This document shows positions 9,177-16,679 of a stretch of DNA of 64,000 nucleotides, piece by piece. Where the stretch lies: assembly GCA_963765705.1 (NCBI GenBank), contig CAVXXJ010000008.1:186001-250000 (forward strand), read 5' to 3'. A program made the position numbers and the translations under genes. Position 1 is the stretch's first letter. The number at the start of each line of letters is the position of its first letter. The notes under the pieces were generated by a model that worked only from the letters and a program-made list of their open reading frames with translations, was not told the origin of the DNA and searched no databases. The DNA is from Gaiellasilicea sp963765705. GTDB lineage: Bacteria > Actinomycetota > Thermoleophilia > Gaiellales > Gaiellaceae.

Positions 9177-9374
9177 ATGGAGATCATCTACACCGTCGCC
9201 GGCATGTCCTGCGGCCACTGCAAGTCGGCTGTCGAGGACGAGGTCGGGCGCGTGCCCGGCGTCGAGTTCGTCGAAGCCGACGTCGACACCAAGCGCGTGC
9301 TCGTCCGCGGGGAGAACCTCGAGGACGGAGCCCTCCGCGCAGCGATCGACGAAGCCGGCTACGAAGCGGCGTGA
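9177..9374 (+). CDS. copZ: Copper chaperone CopZ (HMA domain)
   Basis: A 65-residue single heavy-metal-associated domain: YTVAGMSCGHCKSAVEDEV with Cu(I) ligands C12 and C15, followed by the beta-alpha-beta pattern of the ferredoxin-like fold. It would carry Cu(I) in the cytoplasm to CopA. It heads the operon under the CsoR operator and is probably leaderless. Its stop overlaps the copA start (TGATG). Confidence 0.92.
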   Translation: MEIIYTVAGMSCGHCKSAVEDEVGRVPGVEFVEADVDTKRVLVRGENLEDGALRAAIDEAGYEAA

Positions 9375-11434
9375 TGAGCACTCAGCGGCTCGAGCTGCCG
9401 ATCGAGGGGATGACCTGCGCGGCCTGTGCGAACCGGATCGAGCGGAAGCTGAACAAGCTGGAGGGCGTCGATGCAACGGTGAACTACGCCACCGAGCGCG
9501 CGACGGTCGTCTTCACGCCAGCCGTCGCTCCGAGTGATCTGGTCGCGGCCGTGGAGGCCGCAGGCTACTGGGCGCTGCTGCCCGGAGAGGAAGCCCGGCC
9601 CGACACGTCCGCCGCCGGGCGCCGCCTCGCCGTGTCCGCCGTCCTGACCGCGCCGCTCGTCCTCCTCTCGATGATTCCGCCGCTCCAGTTCGAAGGCTGG
9701 GAGTGGGCTGCGCTGGCGCTCGCGACGCCGATCGTCGTCTGGGGCGGCTGGCCGTTCCATCAGTCGGCGCTGCTGAACGCGCGACACAGGGCGGCGACGA
9801 TGGACACCCTGATCTCGATCGGCACCATCGCCGCATTCGCGTGGTCGGCCGTCGTTCTCATTGCCGGCGTCGACGCGGACATGTACTACGAGGTCGCGGG
9901 TGTGATCACGACGCTGATCCTCCTCGGCCGGTTCCTCGAGGGCCGGGCGCGGCGCCGCTCGGGCGAGGCGATTCGCGCCCTCCTTCAACTGGGGGCCAAG
10001 GAAGCGCGTGTGCTGCGCGACGGGATCGAGGTCGTCGTCCCGGTGGAAGAGCTCGCCGTCGGAGAACGGTTCGTCGTCCGGCCGGGCGAGCGGATCGCGA
10101 CCGACGGGACCGTCGAGGAAGGCGCGTCCGCGATCGACCAGTCGCTGCTGACGGGCGAGTCCCTACCGGTCGAGGTCGTACCGGGCGCCGAGGTCGCGGG
10201 CGGCACGATCAACTCGTATGGCCTGCTCGTCGTCCGCGCGACCAGGGTCGGAGCGGAGACCGCGCTCGCGCAGATCGCCCGGCTCGTCGCAGAGGCGCAG
10301 GCCGGGCGCGCCCCGATCCAGCGGCTCGTCGACCGCGTCTCTGCGGTGTTCGTTCCGGTCGTACTGGGACTATCCCTCGCCACGCTCGCTGGTTGGCTGC
10401 TGCTCACGGGCGATGTGTCCGCTGCCTTCACGGCGGCGGTCGCGGTTCTCATCATCGCGTGCCCGTGCGCACTCGGTCTCGCGACGCCGACGGCGCTGAT
10501 GGTCGGCACGGGCCGCGGTGCGCAGCTCGGGATCCTGATCAGAGGCCCGGAGATCCTCGAGAGCACGCGCCGCGTGACCACGATCGTGCTCGACAAGACC
10601 GGCACCGTGACCGAGGGGAAGCTCCGGCTCGCAGACGTCGTGCTCCTGAACGGGACGTCGCGGGCGGAGGCGCTGCGGCTCGCCGGCGCCGTCGAGAGCG
10701 CCAGCGAGCACCCTGTGGGGATTGCCGTCACCGAGGCCGCGCGGGCAGCGCTCGGCACCCTGCCGAGCGTGACGGAGTTCCGGAGCCTGCCCGGCCGGGG
10801 CGTCGTCGGCACGGTCGAAGGTCGCGAGATCCTGGTCGACCGCGACGGCGTCAGCTGGGGCGGCGAGCTGCGGGCTCGGCTCGTGGTCGAGGACACCGTC
10901 AAGCCGACGAGCGCCGAAGCCGTTCGCGAGCTGCGCGCGCTCGGGTTGACCCCCGTGTTGCTCACGGGCGACGCACGCGAGACCGCCGAGCGGATCGCCG
11001 CCGCTGTCGGGATCGAGCGCGTGCTCGCCGAGGTTCACCCCGAGGACAAGGTCGCCGAGGTGCGGCGGCTCCAGAGCGAGGGCGAGGTCGTGGCGATGGT
11101 CGGCGACGGGGTGAACGACGCGCCGGCGCTGGCCCAGGCGGACCTCGGGCTCGCGATCGGTACGGGAACGGATGTGGCGATCGAAGCTTCCGACCTGACG
11201 CTCGTCTCCGGCGACCTGCGCGCCGCCGCGGACGCCATCCGGCTCGCACGCAGCACGTTGCGGACGATCAAGGGGAATCTCTTCTGGGCCTTCGGCTACA
11301 ACGTCGCCGCGATCCCGCTCGCCGTGGCCGGCTATCTGAACCCGATCGTCGCCGCCGCCGCGATGGCGTTCTCGAGTGTCTTCGTCGTCTCGAACTCGCT
11401 GCGCCTGCGCCGATTCCGGAGCGTGCGCGCATGA
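9374..11434 (+). CDS. copA: Cu(I)-exporting P1B-type ATPase
   Basis: The 686-residue transporter begins with one HMA domain (GMTCAACAN, C15 and C18). Membrane helices, the actuator TGES loop (LLTGESLPVEV) and the transmembrane metal site CPC in IACPCALGLATPTALM (near residue 365) follow. The phosphorylated Asp in DKTGTVTEGK lies near 407; the HP motif is in SASEHPVG, and the hinge is VGDGVNDAPAL. The C-terminal helix has FGYNVAAIPLA. All P1B-1 copper-pump hallmarks are present, so it exports Cu(I) using ATP. An in-frame GTG one codon earlier is the other possible start. The stop overlaps the csoR ATG (ATGA). Confidence 0.95.
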   Translation: MSTQRLELPIEGMTCAACANRIERKLNKLEGVDATVNYATERATVVFTPAVAPSDLVAAVEAAGYWALLPGEEARPDTSAAGRRLAVSAVLTAPLVLLSMIPPLQFEGWEWAALALATPIVVWGGWPFHQSALLNARHRAATMDTLISIGTIAAFAWSAVVLIAGVDADMYYEVAGVITTLILLGRFLEGRARRRSGEAIRALLQLGAKEARVLRDGIEVVVPVEELAVGERFVVRPGERIATDGTVEEGASAIDQSLLTGESLPVEVVPGAEVAGGTINSYGLLVVRATRVGAETALAQIARLVAEAQAGRAPIQRLVDRVSAVFVPVVLGLSLATLAGWLLLTGDVSAAFTAAVAVLIIACPCALGLATPTALMVGTGRGAQLGILIRGPEILESTRRVTTIVLDKTGTVTEGKLRLADVVLLNGTSRAEALRLAGAVESASEHPVGIAVTEAARAALGTLPSVTEFRSLPGRGVVGTVEGREILVDRDGVSWGGELRARLVVEDTVKPTSAEAVRELRALGLTPVLLTGDARETAERIAAAVGIERVLAEVHPEDKVAEVRRLQSEGEVVAMVGDGVNDAPALAQADLGLAIGTGTDVAIEASDLTLVSGDLRAAADAIRLARSTLRTIKGNLFWAFGYNVAAIPLAVAGYLNPIVAAAAMAFSSVFVVSNSLRLRRFRSVRA

Positions 11435-11715
11435 GTCACGGCTACGACAAGAACGCGATCGGCAAGCGGCTGCGCCGGATCGAGGGGCAGGTGCGCGGGA
11501 TCGAGAAGATGGTCGACGAGGAGCGCTACTGCATCGACATCCTGACGCAGGTCGGGGCGGCGATGACCGCGCTCGAGAACGTCGGCCTGAAGGTGCTCGA
11601 CGACCACGTGAACCACTGCGTCGCGGGGGCGATCGCCTCCGGCGACGCGGCGGAGACGCGGGCGAAGACCGACGAGCTGTTGGCGGCCGTGCAGAGATTC
11701 GCGAAGACGCGCTAG
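11431..11715 (+). CDS. csoR: Copper-sensing transcriptional repressor CsoR
   Basis: A 94-residue all-helical repressor. The Cu(I) ligands C34, H59 and C63 have the C-x24-H-x3-C spacing of genuine CsoR rather than FrmR or RcnR. KRLRRIEGQVRGI is the DNA-contacting helix. It would repress copZ-copA-csoR through the palindrome at 9151. The gene ends by overlapping the 3' end of the convergent SDR gene by 4 bp. Confidence 0.93.
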   Translation: MSHGYDKNAIGKRLRRIEGQVRGIEKMVDEERYCIDILTQVGAAMTALENVGLKVLDDHVNHCVAGAIASGDAAETRAKTDELLAAVQRFAKTR

Positions 11716-12461
11716 CCGCGGCGGTAGCCCGAGCGCGCGACGAGTCGCGCCGAGAGGCCCGGGAGGAGCGCCTGCACGAGCGCGAAGACGCGGTACCAGC
11801 GCGGGACGTACAGCTCGCGCTTGCCGGACTCGACCGCCTTCACGATCCGCTCGGCGACGAGCTCCGGCCCGATCACGGCCCGCCGGAAGAACGGGCTCGT
11901 GAGCACGCTCTTTTGCGGGAAGCCCTCCGTCTCGACGAAACCCGGGAGGACGGTGTGCACCTGCACGCCGCGGGCGCTGAGGAGACCGGCGAGCGAGCGG
12001 GAGAACGCGAGCTGCGCGTGCTTCGACGCGGCGTACGGCCCGGCCGGGGCGAACGCGACCACGCCCGCGACCGAGACGACGTTGACGACGTGCGACCCCG
12101 ATTGCAGCCCGGCCTCGAGCGCACGCACGAGCCAGACGCCGCCGAGGTAATTCGTGCGCAGCACCGCCTCGATCCGCTCCGGCTCGAGCGTGAAGAAGCT
12201 CCCGCGACCGGGGATGCCGGCGTTGTTGACCAGCAGGTCGATGCGCGGGTGGCGTTCGAGGATCGCTGCCGCCGCCCGGTCGACGTCGTTGCGGTCGGAG
12301 ACATCGCAGAGCTCGTACTCGCCGCCCAGCTCCGCGGCCAAGGCCTCGAGCCGCTCCTGCCGGCGGGCGACGAGCACGCAGTGCCAGCCGCGCCGCGCCA
12401 GCGCCCTCGCGGTTTCGGCGCCGATCCCGCTGGACGCACCGGTGACCACGGCCACCCTCAC
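11712..12461 (-). CDS. Short-chain dehydrogenase/reductase
   Basis: A classical SDR of 249 residues: VTGASSGIGAETARAL at the N terminus for NAD(P), NNAG at mid-chain, then the catalytic Ser in NVVSVAGV and Tyr-Lys in YAASKHA. The C terminus is hydrophobic (FALVQALLPGLSA), suggesting loose membrane association as in several lipid or retinol-type SDRs. The arginine in ARRQ after strand 2 suggests NADPH. The GTG start has AGGAG about 6 nt upstream, within 10 nt after the subtilase stop, so it is the second gene of that operon. Substrate unknown. Confidence 0.85.
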   Translation of the reverse strand: MRVAVVTGASSGIGAETARALARRGWHCVLVARRQERLEALAAELGGEYELCDVSDRNDVDRAAAAILERHPRIDLLVNNAGIPGRGSFFTLEPERIEAVLRTNYLGGVWLVRALEAGLQSGSHVVNVVSVAGVVAFAPAGPYAASKHAQLAFSRSLAGLLSARGVQVHTVLPGFVETEGFPQKSVLTSPFFRRAVIGPELVAERIVKAVESGKRELYVPRWYRVFALVQALLPGLSARLVARSGYRRG

Positions 12462-12469
12462 GCGATCTC

Positions 12470-15400
12470 CTACTTGCAGACGCGCACGACGCGCTGTGCT
12501 TCGGCCTTCCGGCCCTTCGCGTCGGTGACGATCGCCCGCAGCGTGTGCTTGCCGTTCGTCGCCGCGCCGCGCTTCCAGACGGCGGTGAAGAGGCCGGCGC
12601 CGCCGCTCTTATCGGTTGCCAGCAGCTTGCGGCCGTCGAAGAAGCGCACCGAGCGCGGTGCGGCCGTCGATGACGCGAGCACGGCAAGAGGCGTCTGGAC
12701 AGGCGTGCACTCGTTCGTCTCGGGCGTGATCCACGAGATCGCCGGGCGGTTGACCACAGTGATGTTGCCGGAGGCAAAGGCCGTGTTGGGCAGGAGCTCG
12801 TCGCCGACGGAGTCGACGTTCTTGGCCTCCTGGAAGTCGGCGGCCGTGCCGTTCAGCAGCCGCTTCCCGGCCTTCAGTGCCGGGGCCTGCGCCGGGAGCG
12901 GGAAGAGCGCGATGCCGCTGACGGGGTCGTACGCGGCCGCTCCGATCAGGGTGCGCCCGTAGCCGATCACGAGCGAATAGGGGTCGACGCCGGCCCCGAG
13001 GTCGATCACCCGGAGCGCGATCGTCGGGCGTCCTGCCGCGACTCGGCTCGTGATCAGGCCGAGCAGCGGCGGCTGCAGGTCGTCCACCCAGGCGCGGAGG
13101 ACGTACGACCCGCCGAGCGAGCGGCCGGTGAACGGGTCGCGGCCGGAGTCCACCGAAACGTAGTAGGCCTTCGTCCGCGGGAAAACCGTCGCGGCGGCGC
13201 CGATGTCGAGCGGGAAGTCGACGGTCAGGTTGTTGACGTTCACCGGCGTGCCGGCGTATCCCTGCACGTCGTTCTCGTCCGGCGAGCCGAGCACCCATGG
13301 GTGGATGAGCGAGCCGGGCGACGAGGCGATCACGGCCGCGCCGACGTTGACGGCGGGCTCGTCGAGGCGGATCCGGTAGAGCGTCTCGGCGCCGTCCTCG
13401 TTCACGGGCGCGCCGAAGTAGCTCGGCGCCGGGCCGAACGCGGCAGCCGGATAGCGATACACGGATGCGCGCGAGACGCCCTTGCTCGTGTCGCCCGTCT
13501 GGAACTGGCCCAGCGGCAGGATCGGCGCCTGCTCCAGGCCCGGCCGCGTCACGAGCATCGCGTACGCCACCTTCCGCGTCACGTCGCCGCGGCGGAGGAG
13601 CAGGTATCCGAAGGCCTCGCCGATCCCGGAGCCGGCCGCCGCGCGAGCCGTGACCGGAACCTGGAGGTCGCCGCCGGGAGCGATGGTGATCGCGCCCGGC
13701 ACGACGATCTCGACGCCGGTCGGCTGCGACTGGGAGCGAACCTCGATCGTCCACGTGCCGGCGCCGCCTCCCGCGTCCGCCACTGCGAGCAGCAGCGACT
13801 TCGAGGCGGGGCCGCGGCTCACGTTCAGGTCGGAGTAGGAGAGGGAGACCGGATCGGTGAAGAGCTTGGGGTCGTTTGCGGCGAGCAGATTGGCCTCGCC
13901 CGAGCCCGAGGTGAGCACCGGCGCCTCGATGGTCTGGGCGGTGTCGGCCCAGGCGGTCGCTGCCGTGGAGACGAGCGCCGACTTCACCTGGCGGGGGTTC
14001 CAGCCGGGGTGGCGCTGGAGCAGCAGAGCGGCTGCTCCCGCAATGTGCGGCGCCGCCATGCTCGTCCCGTCGAAGGAGGCGAACGGCCCGCCTGCGATCC
14101 CGAGCGTCGCGGAGAGGATTTGCCCACCGGGGGCGCCGAGGTCCGGCTTGAGCATGTGGCCGAAGGCGGTCAGGCCGCCGGACGAGAAGCTGGTGACGGT
14201 CCCGCTGCGGCCGGTGGCGAGCTCCTGGTTGTCGCGGCCGATCCGCACTGCCGTCCGGCCGCCGCGGCCCTCGAGGTACGAGCGCAGCGCCGCGCCGTCG
14301 CGGTCGGCGATCATGCCGCCCGGAACGGCGAGTGCGATCGGGATGCCGTTCGCCTCGCCGGGCCGGTTGTCGACGACGACGATGCCGATCGCACCGGCCG
14401 CCTTCACCCGCGCCGACTTCAGCGCGAACGTGCAGACGCCGCGGGACACGAGCGCGATTGCGCCGGTCAGCGAGCCGGCCGGGAGCGGTGTCGGGCCGCC
14501 GTCGAGGTTGCCGGGCGGGCCGCAGAGCGTGCGCGGGACGGGATTCCCGTCGACGCCCACGATCGTGCCGACGTCCACGAGCGGCTGCTCGGTGGTGACC
14601 CAGCCTGCCGGGGTCGGGTCGCCGGCCGCCCTGGCGAACGGGATGCGTGTCAGCGCCGCGGGTGCGCCGGGCGCGGCGACGCTGAGGGCAGGCGCGAAGA
14701 CATGGGAGTTCGAGAGCGCGGCGACCGAGATCGCGTCCGGCGCGGTCCCGGGAGAGCCCGCCGAGCCGAGCCCGTAGTCGTCGCGGTCGTTCCCGGCCGA
14801 GATCACCGGAACGACGCCGGCAGCGGAGACGTTCCGCACCGCTTCCACGAGCGCGTCGCTCGCCGGGTCGGTCTGCGGCCCGCCGCCCGAGAAGTTGATC
14901 ACGTCCATCCCGTCGCGGACGGCCGCTTCGAACGCAGCCACGATCTCAGGCGTGTTGCCGACGTGGCCGACCGGAGTCGGCACGTTGAAGATCCGGTAGT
15001 TGCCGATCTGCGCCCGAGGCGCGACACCCGAGAGGCCCGGTGTCTCAGGGTGGTCGCCGCCGCTCGGCGCGGTCGTGCCCGCGTTGCCGGCCGCGATTCC
15101 CGCGACGTGCGTGCCGTGGAACGAGGCCCGCGGGTCGAGTGCGAGGCGACTGCGGTCGTCGGCGCCTGCGCCGACGAAGGCCCGCGCGACGATCACCTTC
15201 GGCGTCGTCCACTTGGTGCCGCCCTTCGGGTACCCGGCCGGGTAGCTGAAGCCGTCCGGGTTGAAGAATCTGTTGTTCGGGTCGACGCCGTCGTCGACGA
15301 CGGCGATCTTCATCCCCTCACCGGTGCCGCCGCCGGCAGCGGCGAGCGCGCCGGCGCCGATCAGTCCCGGGCTGCGGTTGAGTGCGAGCGAGTAGCGGAA

Positions 15401-15853
15401 GCTCGGGTAGAGCTTGCGGGCGAACGAGAGCTTCGCCGCTCTCGCGATCTCCGTGACGGGCAGGTCGACGGCCATGCCGTTGAGCAGGATCGTGTAGTTG
15501 CGCCGGACCTTGGCCTCCGGGATCGCTCGCTTCAGGATCGCGGCGGCGGCCCGCTGCGCTCGCTGGAGCTTCGCCACGTACGCCTTCGCCGCGAGGCTGG
15601 ACGTGTTCAACCGCTGCGTGGAGTTGCGGCCGGCGAGCGTGCGTGAGTACGCGGCCAGCGGCGGATCGGCGAGCGTCAGGATCACCGTGATCCGGCCCTG
15701 GCGGTGAGCGTCCGGCACCGTGATCGTTCCGGCGCGGACGCGCGGGACCTCGATCTCGCCGTGCCGCCGCTCGATTGGCTGGAAGCCGGCAGAGGCGGAT
15801 GCCGTGGCGAGAAGCGCCACTCCGAGTGCGAACGATGCAACGAGGGGGCGCAC
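12470..15853 (-). CDS. Secreted subtilisin-family (S8) serine protease with PA insert and C-terminal Ig-like regions
   Basis: The GTG at 15853 gives 1127 residues starting with a Sec signal peptide (VRPLVASFALGVALLATASASA). A propeptide-like region runs to about residue 150. The catalytic Asp is in KIAVVDDGVDP (about 187), the His in FHGTHVAGIAAGN (about 247), the oxyanion Asn in ISAGNDRDD and the Ser in DGTSMAAPH (about 597). A protease-associated insert with an internal Cys pair lies between His and Ser. The last ~450 residues are beta-rich domains ending in a VTDAKGRKAEAQRVVRVCK segment. It is probably an extracellular protease. The long open frame upstream overlaps fabI and is not part of the gene. 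A TACTCT -10 lies 7 nt before the GTG. Confidence 0.9.
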   Translation of the reverse strand: MRPLVASFALGVALLATASASAGFQPIERRHGEIEVPRVRAGTITVPDAHRQGRITVILTLADPPLAAYSRTLAGRNSTQRLNTSSLAAKAYVAKLQRAQRAAAAILKRAIPEAKVRRNYTILLNGMAVDLPVTEIARAAKLSFARKLYPSFRYSLALNRSPGLIGAGALAAAGGGTGEGMKIAVVDDGVDPNNRFFNPDGFSYPAGYPKGGTKWTTPKVIVARAFVGAGADDRSRLALDPRASFHGTHVAGIAAGNAGTTAPSGGDHPETPGLSGVAPRAQIGNYRIFNVPTPVGHVGNTPEIVAAFEAAVRDGMDVINFSGGGPQTDPASDALVEAVRNVSAAGVVPVISAGNDRDDYGLGSAGSPGTAPDAISVAALSNSHVFAPALSVAAPGAPAALTRIPFARAAGDPTPAGWVTTEQPLVDVGTIVGVDGNPVPRTLCGPPGNLDGGPTPLPAGSLTGAIALVSRGVCTFALKSARVKAAGAIGIVVVDNRPGEANGIPIALAVPGGMIADRDGAALRSYLEGRGGRTAVRIGRDNQELATGRSGTVTSFSSGGLTAFGHMLKPDLGAPGGQILSATLGIAGGPFASFDGTSMAAPHIAGAAALLLQRHPGWNPRQVKSALVSTAATAWADTAQTIEAPVLTSGSGEANLLAANDPKLFTDPVSLSYSDLNVSRGPASKSLLLAVADAGGGAGTWTIEVRSQSQPTGVEIVVPGAITIAPGGDLQVPVTARAAAGSGIGEAFGYLLLRRGDVTRKVAYAMLVTRPGLEQAPILPLGQFQTGDTSKGVSRASVYRYPAAAFGPAPSYFGAPVNEDGAETLYRIRLDEPAVNVGAAVIASSPGSLIHPWVLGSPDENDVQGYAGTPVNVNNLTVDFPLDIGAAATVFPRTKAYYVSVDSGRDPFTGRSLGGSYVLRAWVDDLQPPLLGLITSRVAAGRPTIALRVIDLGAGVDPYSLVIGYGRTLIGAAAYDPVSGIALFPLPAQAPALKAGKRLLNGTAADFQEAKNVDSVGDELLPNTAFASGNITVVNRPAISWITPETNECTPVQTPLAVLASSTAAPRSVRFFDGRKLLATDKSGGAGLFTAVWKRGAATNGKHTLRAIVTDAKGRKAEAQRVVRVCK

Positions 15854-15860
15854 GAACGGC

Positions 15861-15866
15861 AGAGTA
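15861..15866 (-). promoter_or_regulatory. -10 element (TACTCT) for the subtilase operon, leaderless
   Basis: TACTCT on the minus strand is 7 nt from the GTG at 15853. It faces away from the fabI promoter; the whole divergent region is only 49 bp. Confidence 0.5.
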
Positions 15867-15889
15867 CCCGCACTTTTCTCCCACTGCCT

Positions 15890-15895
15890 TAGACT
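15890..15895 (+). promoter_or_regulatory. -10 element (TAGACT) for fabI, leaderless
   Basis: TAGACT ends 7 nt before the GTG at 15903 and no ribosome-binding site is present. Confidence 0.55.
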
Positions 15896-15902
15896 CGCCG
15901 CC

Positions 15903-16679
15903 GTGGGCAGGTTCGACGGAAAGCGCGCACTCGTACTCGGTGTCGCCAACAAGCGCTCGATCGCCTGGGCGATCGCGCGGCGGCTCGCCGAGGAGGGTGC
16001 GGAGCTCGCTTTCACGTTCCAGGGCGAGCGGATCGAGAGCAACGTTCGCGAGCTCGCCGCGTCGGTCGACTCGAAGCTGATCACCCCCTGCGACGTGCGC
16101 TCGGACGACGACATCGCACGGGTCTTCGGCGAGACTGCAGAGGCCTGGGACGGCAAGCTCGACCTGCTCGTCCACTCGGTGGCGTTCGCCGCCGCCGAGG
16201 ATCTCGAAGGCCGGTTCACCGACACGCCGCGCGACCGCTTCTGGATGGCAGTCGACATCAGCGCCTATTCGCTCGTCGCTGCGGCGCGTGCCGCGGAGCC
16301 GCTGATGGAGGCGGCGGGCGGCGGCTCGATCGTGACGATGACCTACCTGGGCGGCGAGCGGGCGGTGCCGCACTACAACGTCATGGGCGTGGCGAAGGCG
16401 ACCCTCGACGCGTCCGTCAAGTACCTCGCCTGGGATCTCGGCGAGAAGGAGATCCGCGTCAACGCCGTCTCGGCGGGCCCGGTGCGCACGCTCGCCGCAC
16501 GCTCGATCGCCGGCTTCTCCGACATGGAGTCGATGTTCGTCGAGCGGGCGCCGCTCCGCCGCCACATCGACGCGGACGACGTCGCGGCCGCGTCCGCGTA
16601 CCTCCTGTCGGACGACGCGAAAAACGTGACCGGGACGACGCTCTACGTCGACTCGGGGTATCACTCGATGGGCATGTAG
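15903..16679 (+). CDS. fabI: Enoyl-[acyl-carrier-protein] reductase (NADH)
   Basis: A 258-residue FabI. It has GVANKRSIAWAIARRLAEEGA near residue 14 for NADH, SVAFA mid-chain, and the active-site pair Y148/Y158 with K165 (YNVMGVAKATLD), the Y-x6-K spacing of FabI rather than the Y-x3-K of other SDRs. It catalyses the last reduction in each fatty acid elongation round. The GTG is set by TAGACT 7 nt upstream and by the N-terminal GRFDGKRALVLG. Triclosan-type inhibitors act on this family. It is divergent from the subtilase and convergent with the LuxR regulator, whose stop abuts it. Confidence 0.93.
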   Translation: MGRFDGKRALVLGVANKRSIAWAIARRLAEEGAELAFTFQGERIESNVRELAASVDSKLITPCDVRSDDDIARVFGETAEAWDGKLDLLVHSVAFAAAEDLEGRFTDTPRDRFWMAVDISAYSLVAAARAAEPLMEAAGGGSIVTMTYLGGERAVPHYNVMGVAKATLDASVKYLAWDLGEKEIRVNAVSAGPVRTLAARSIAGFSDMESMFVERAPLRRHIDADDVAAASAYLLSDDAKNVTGTTLYVDSGYHSMGM

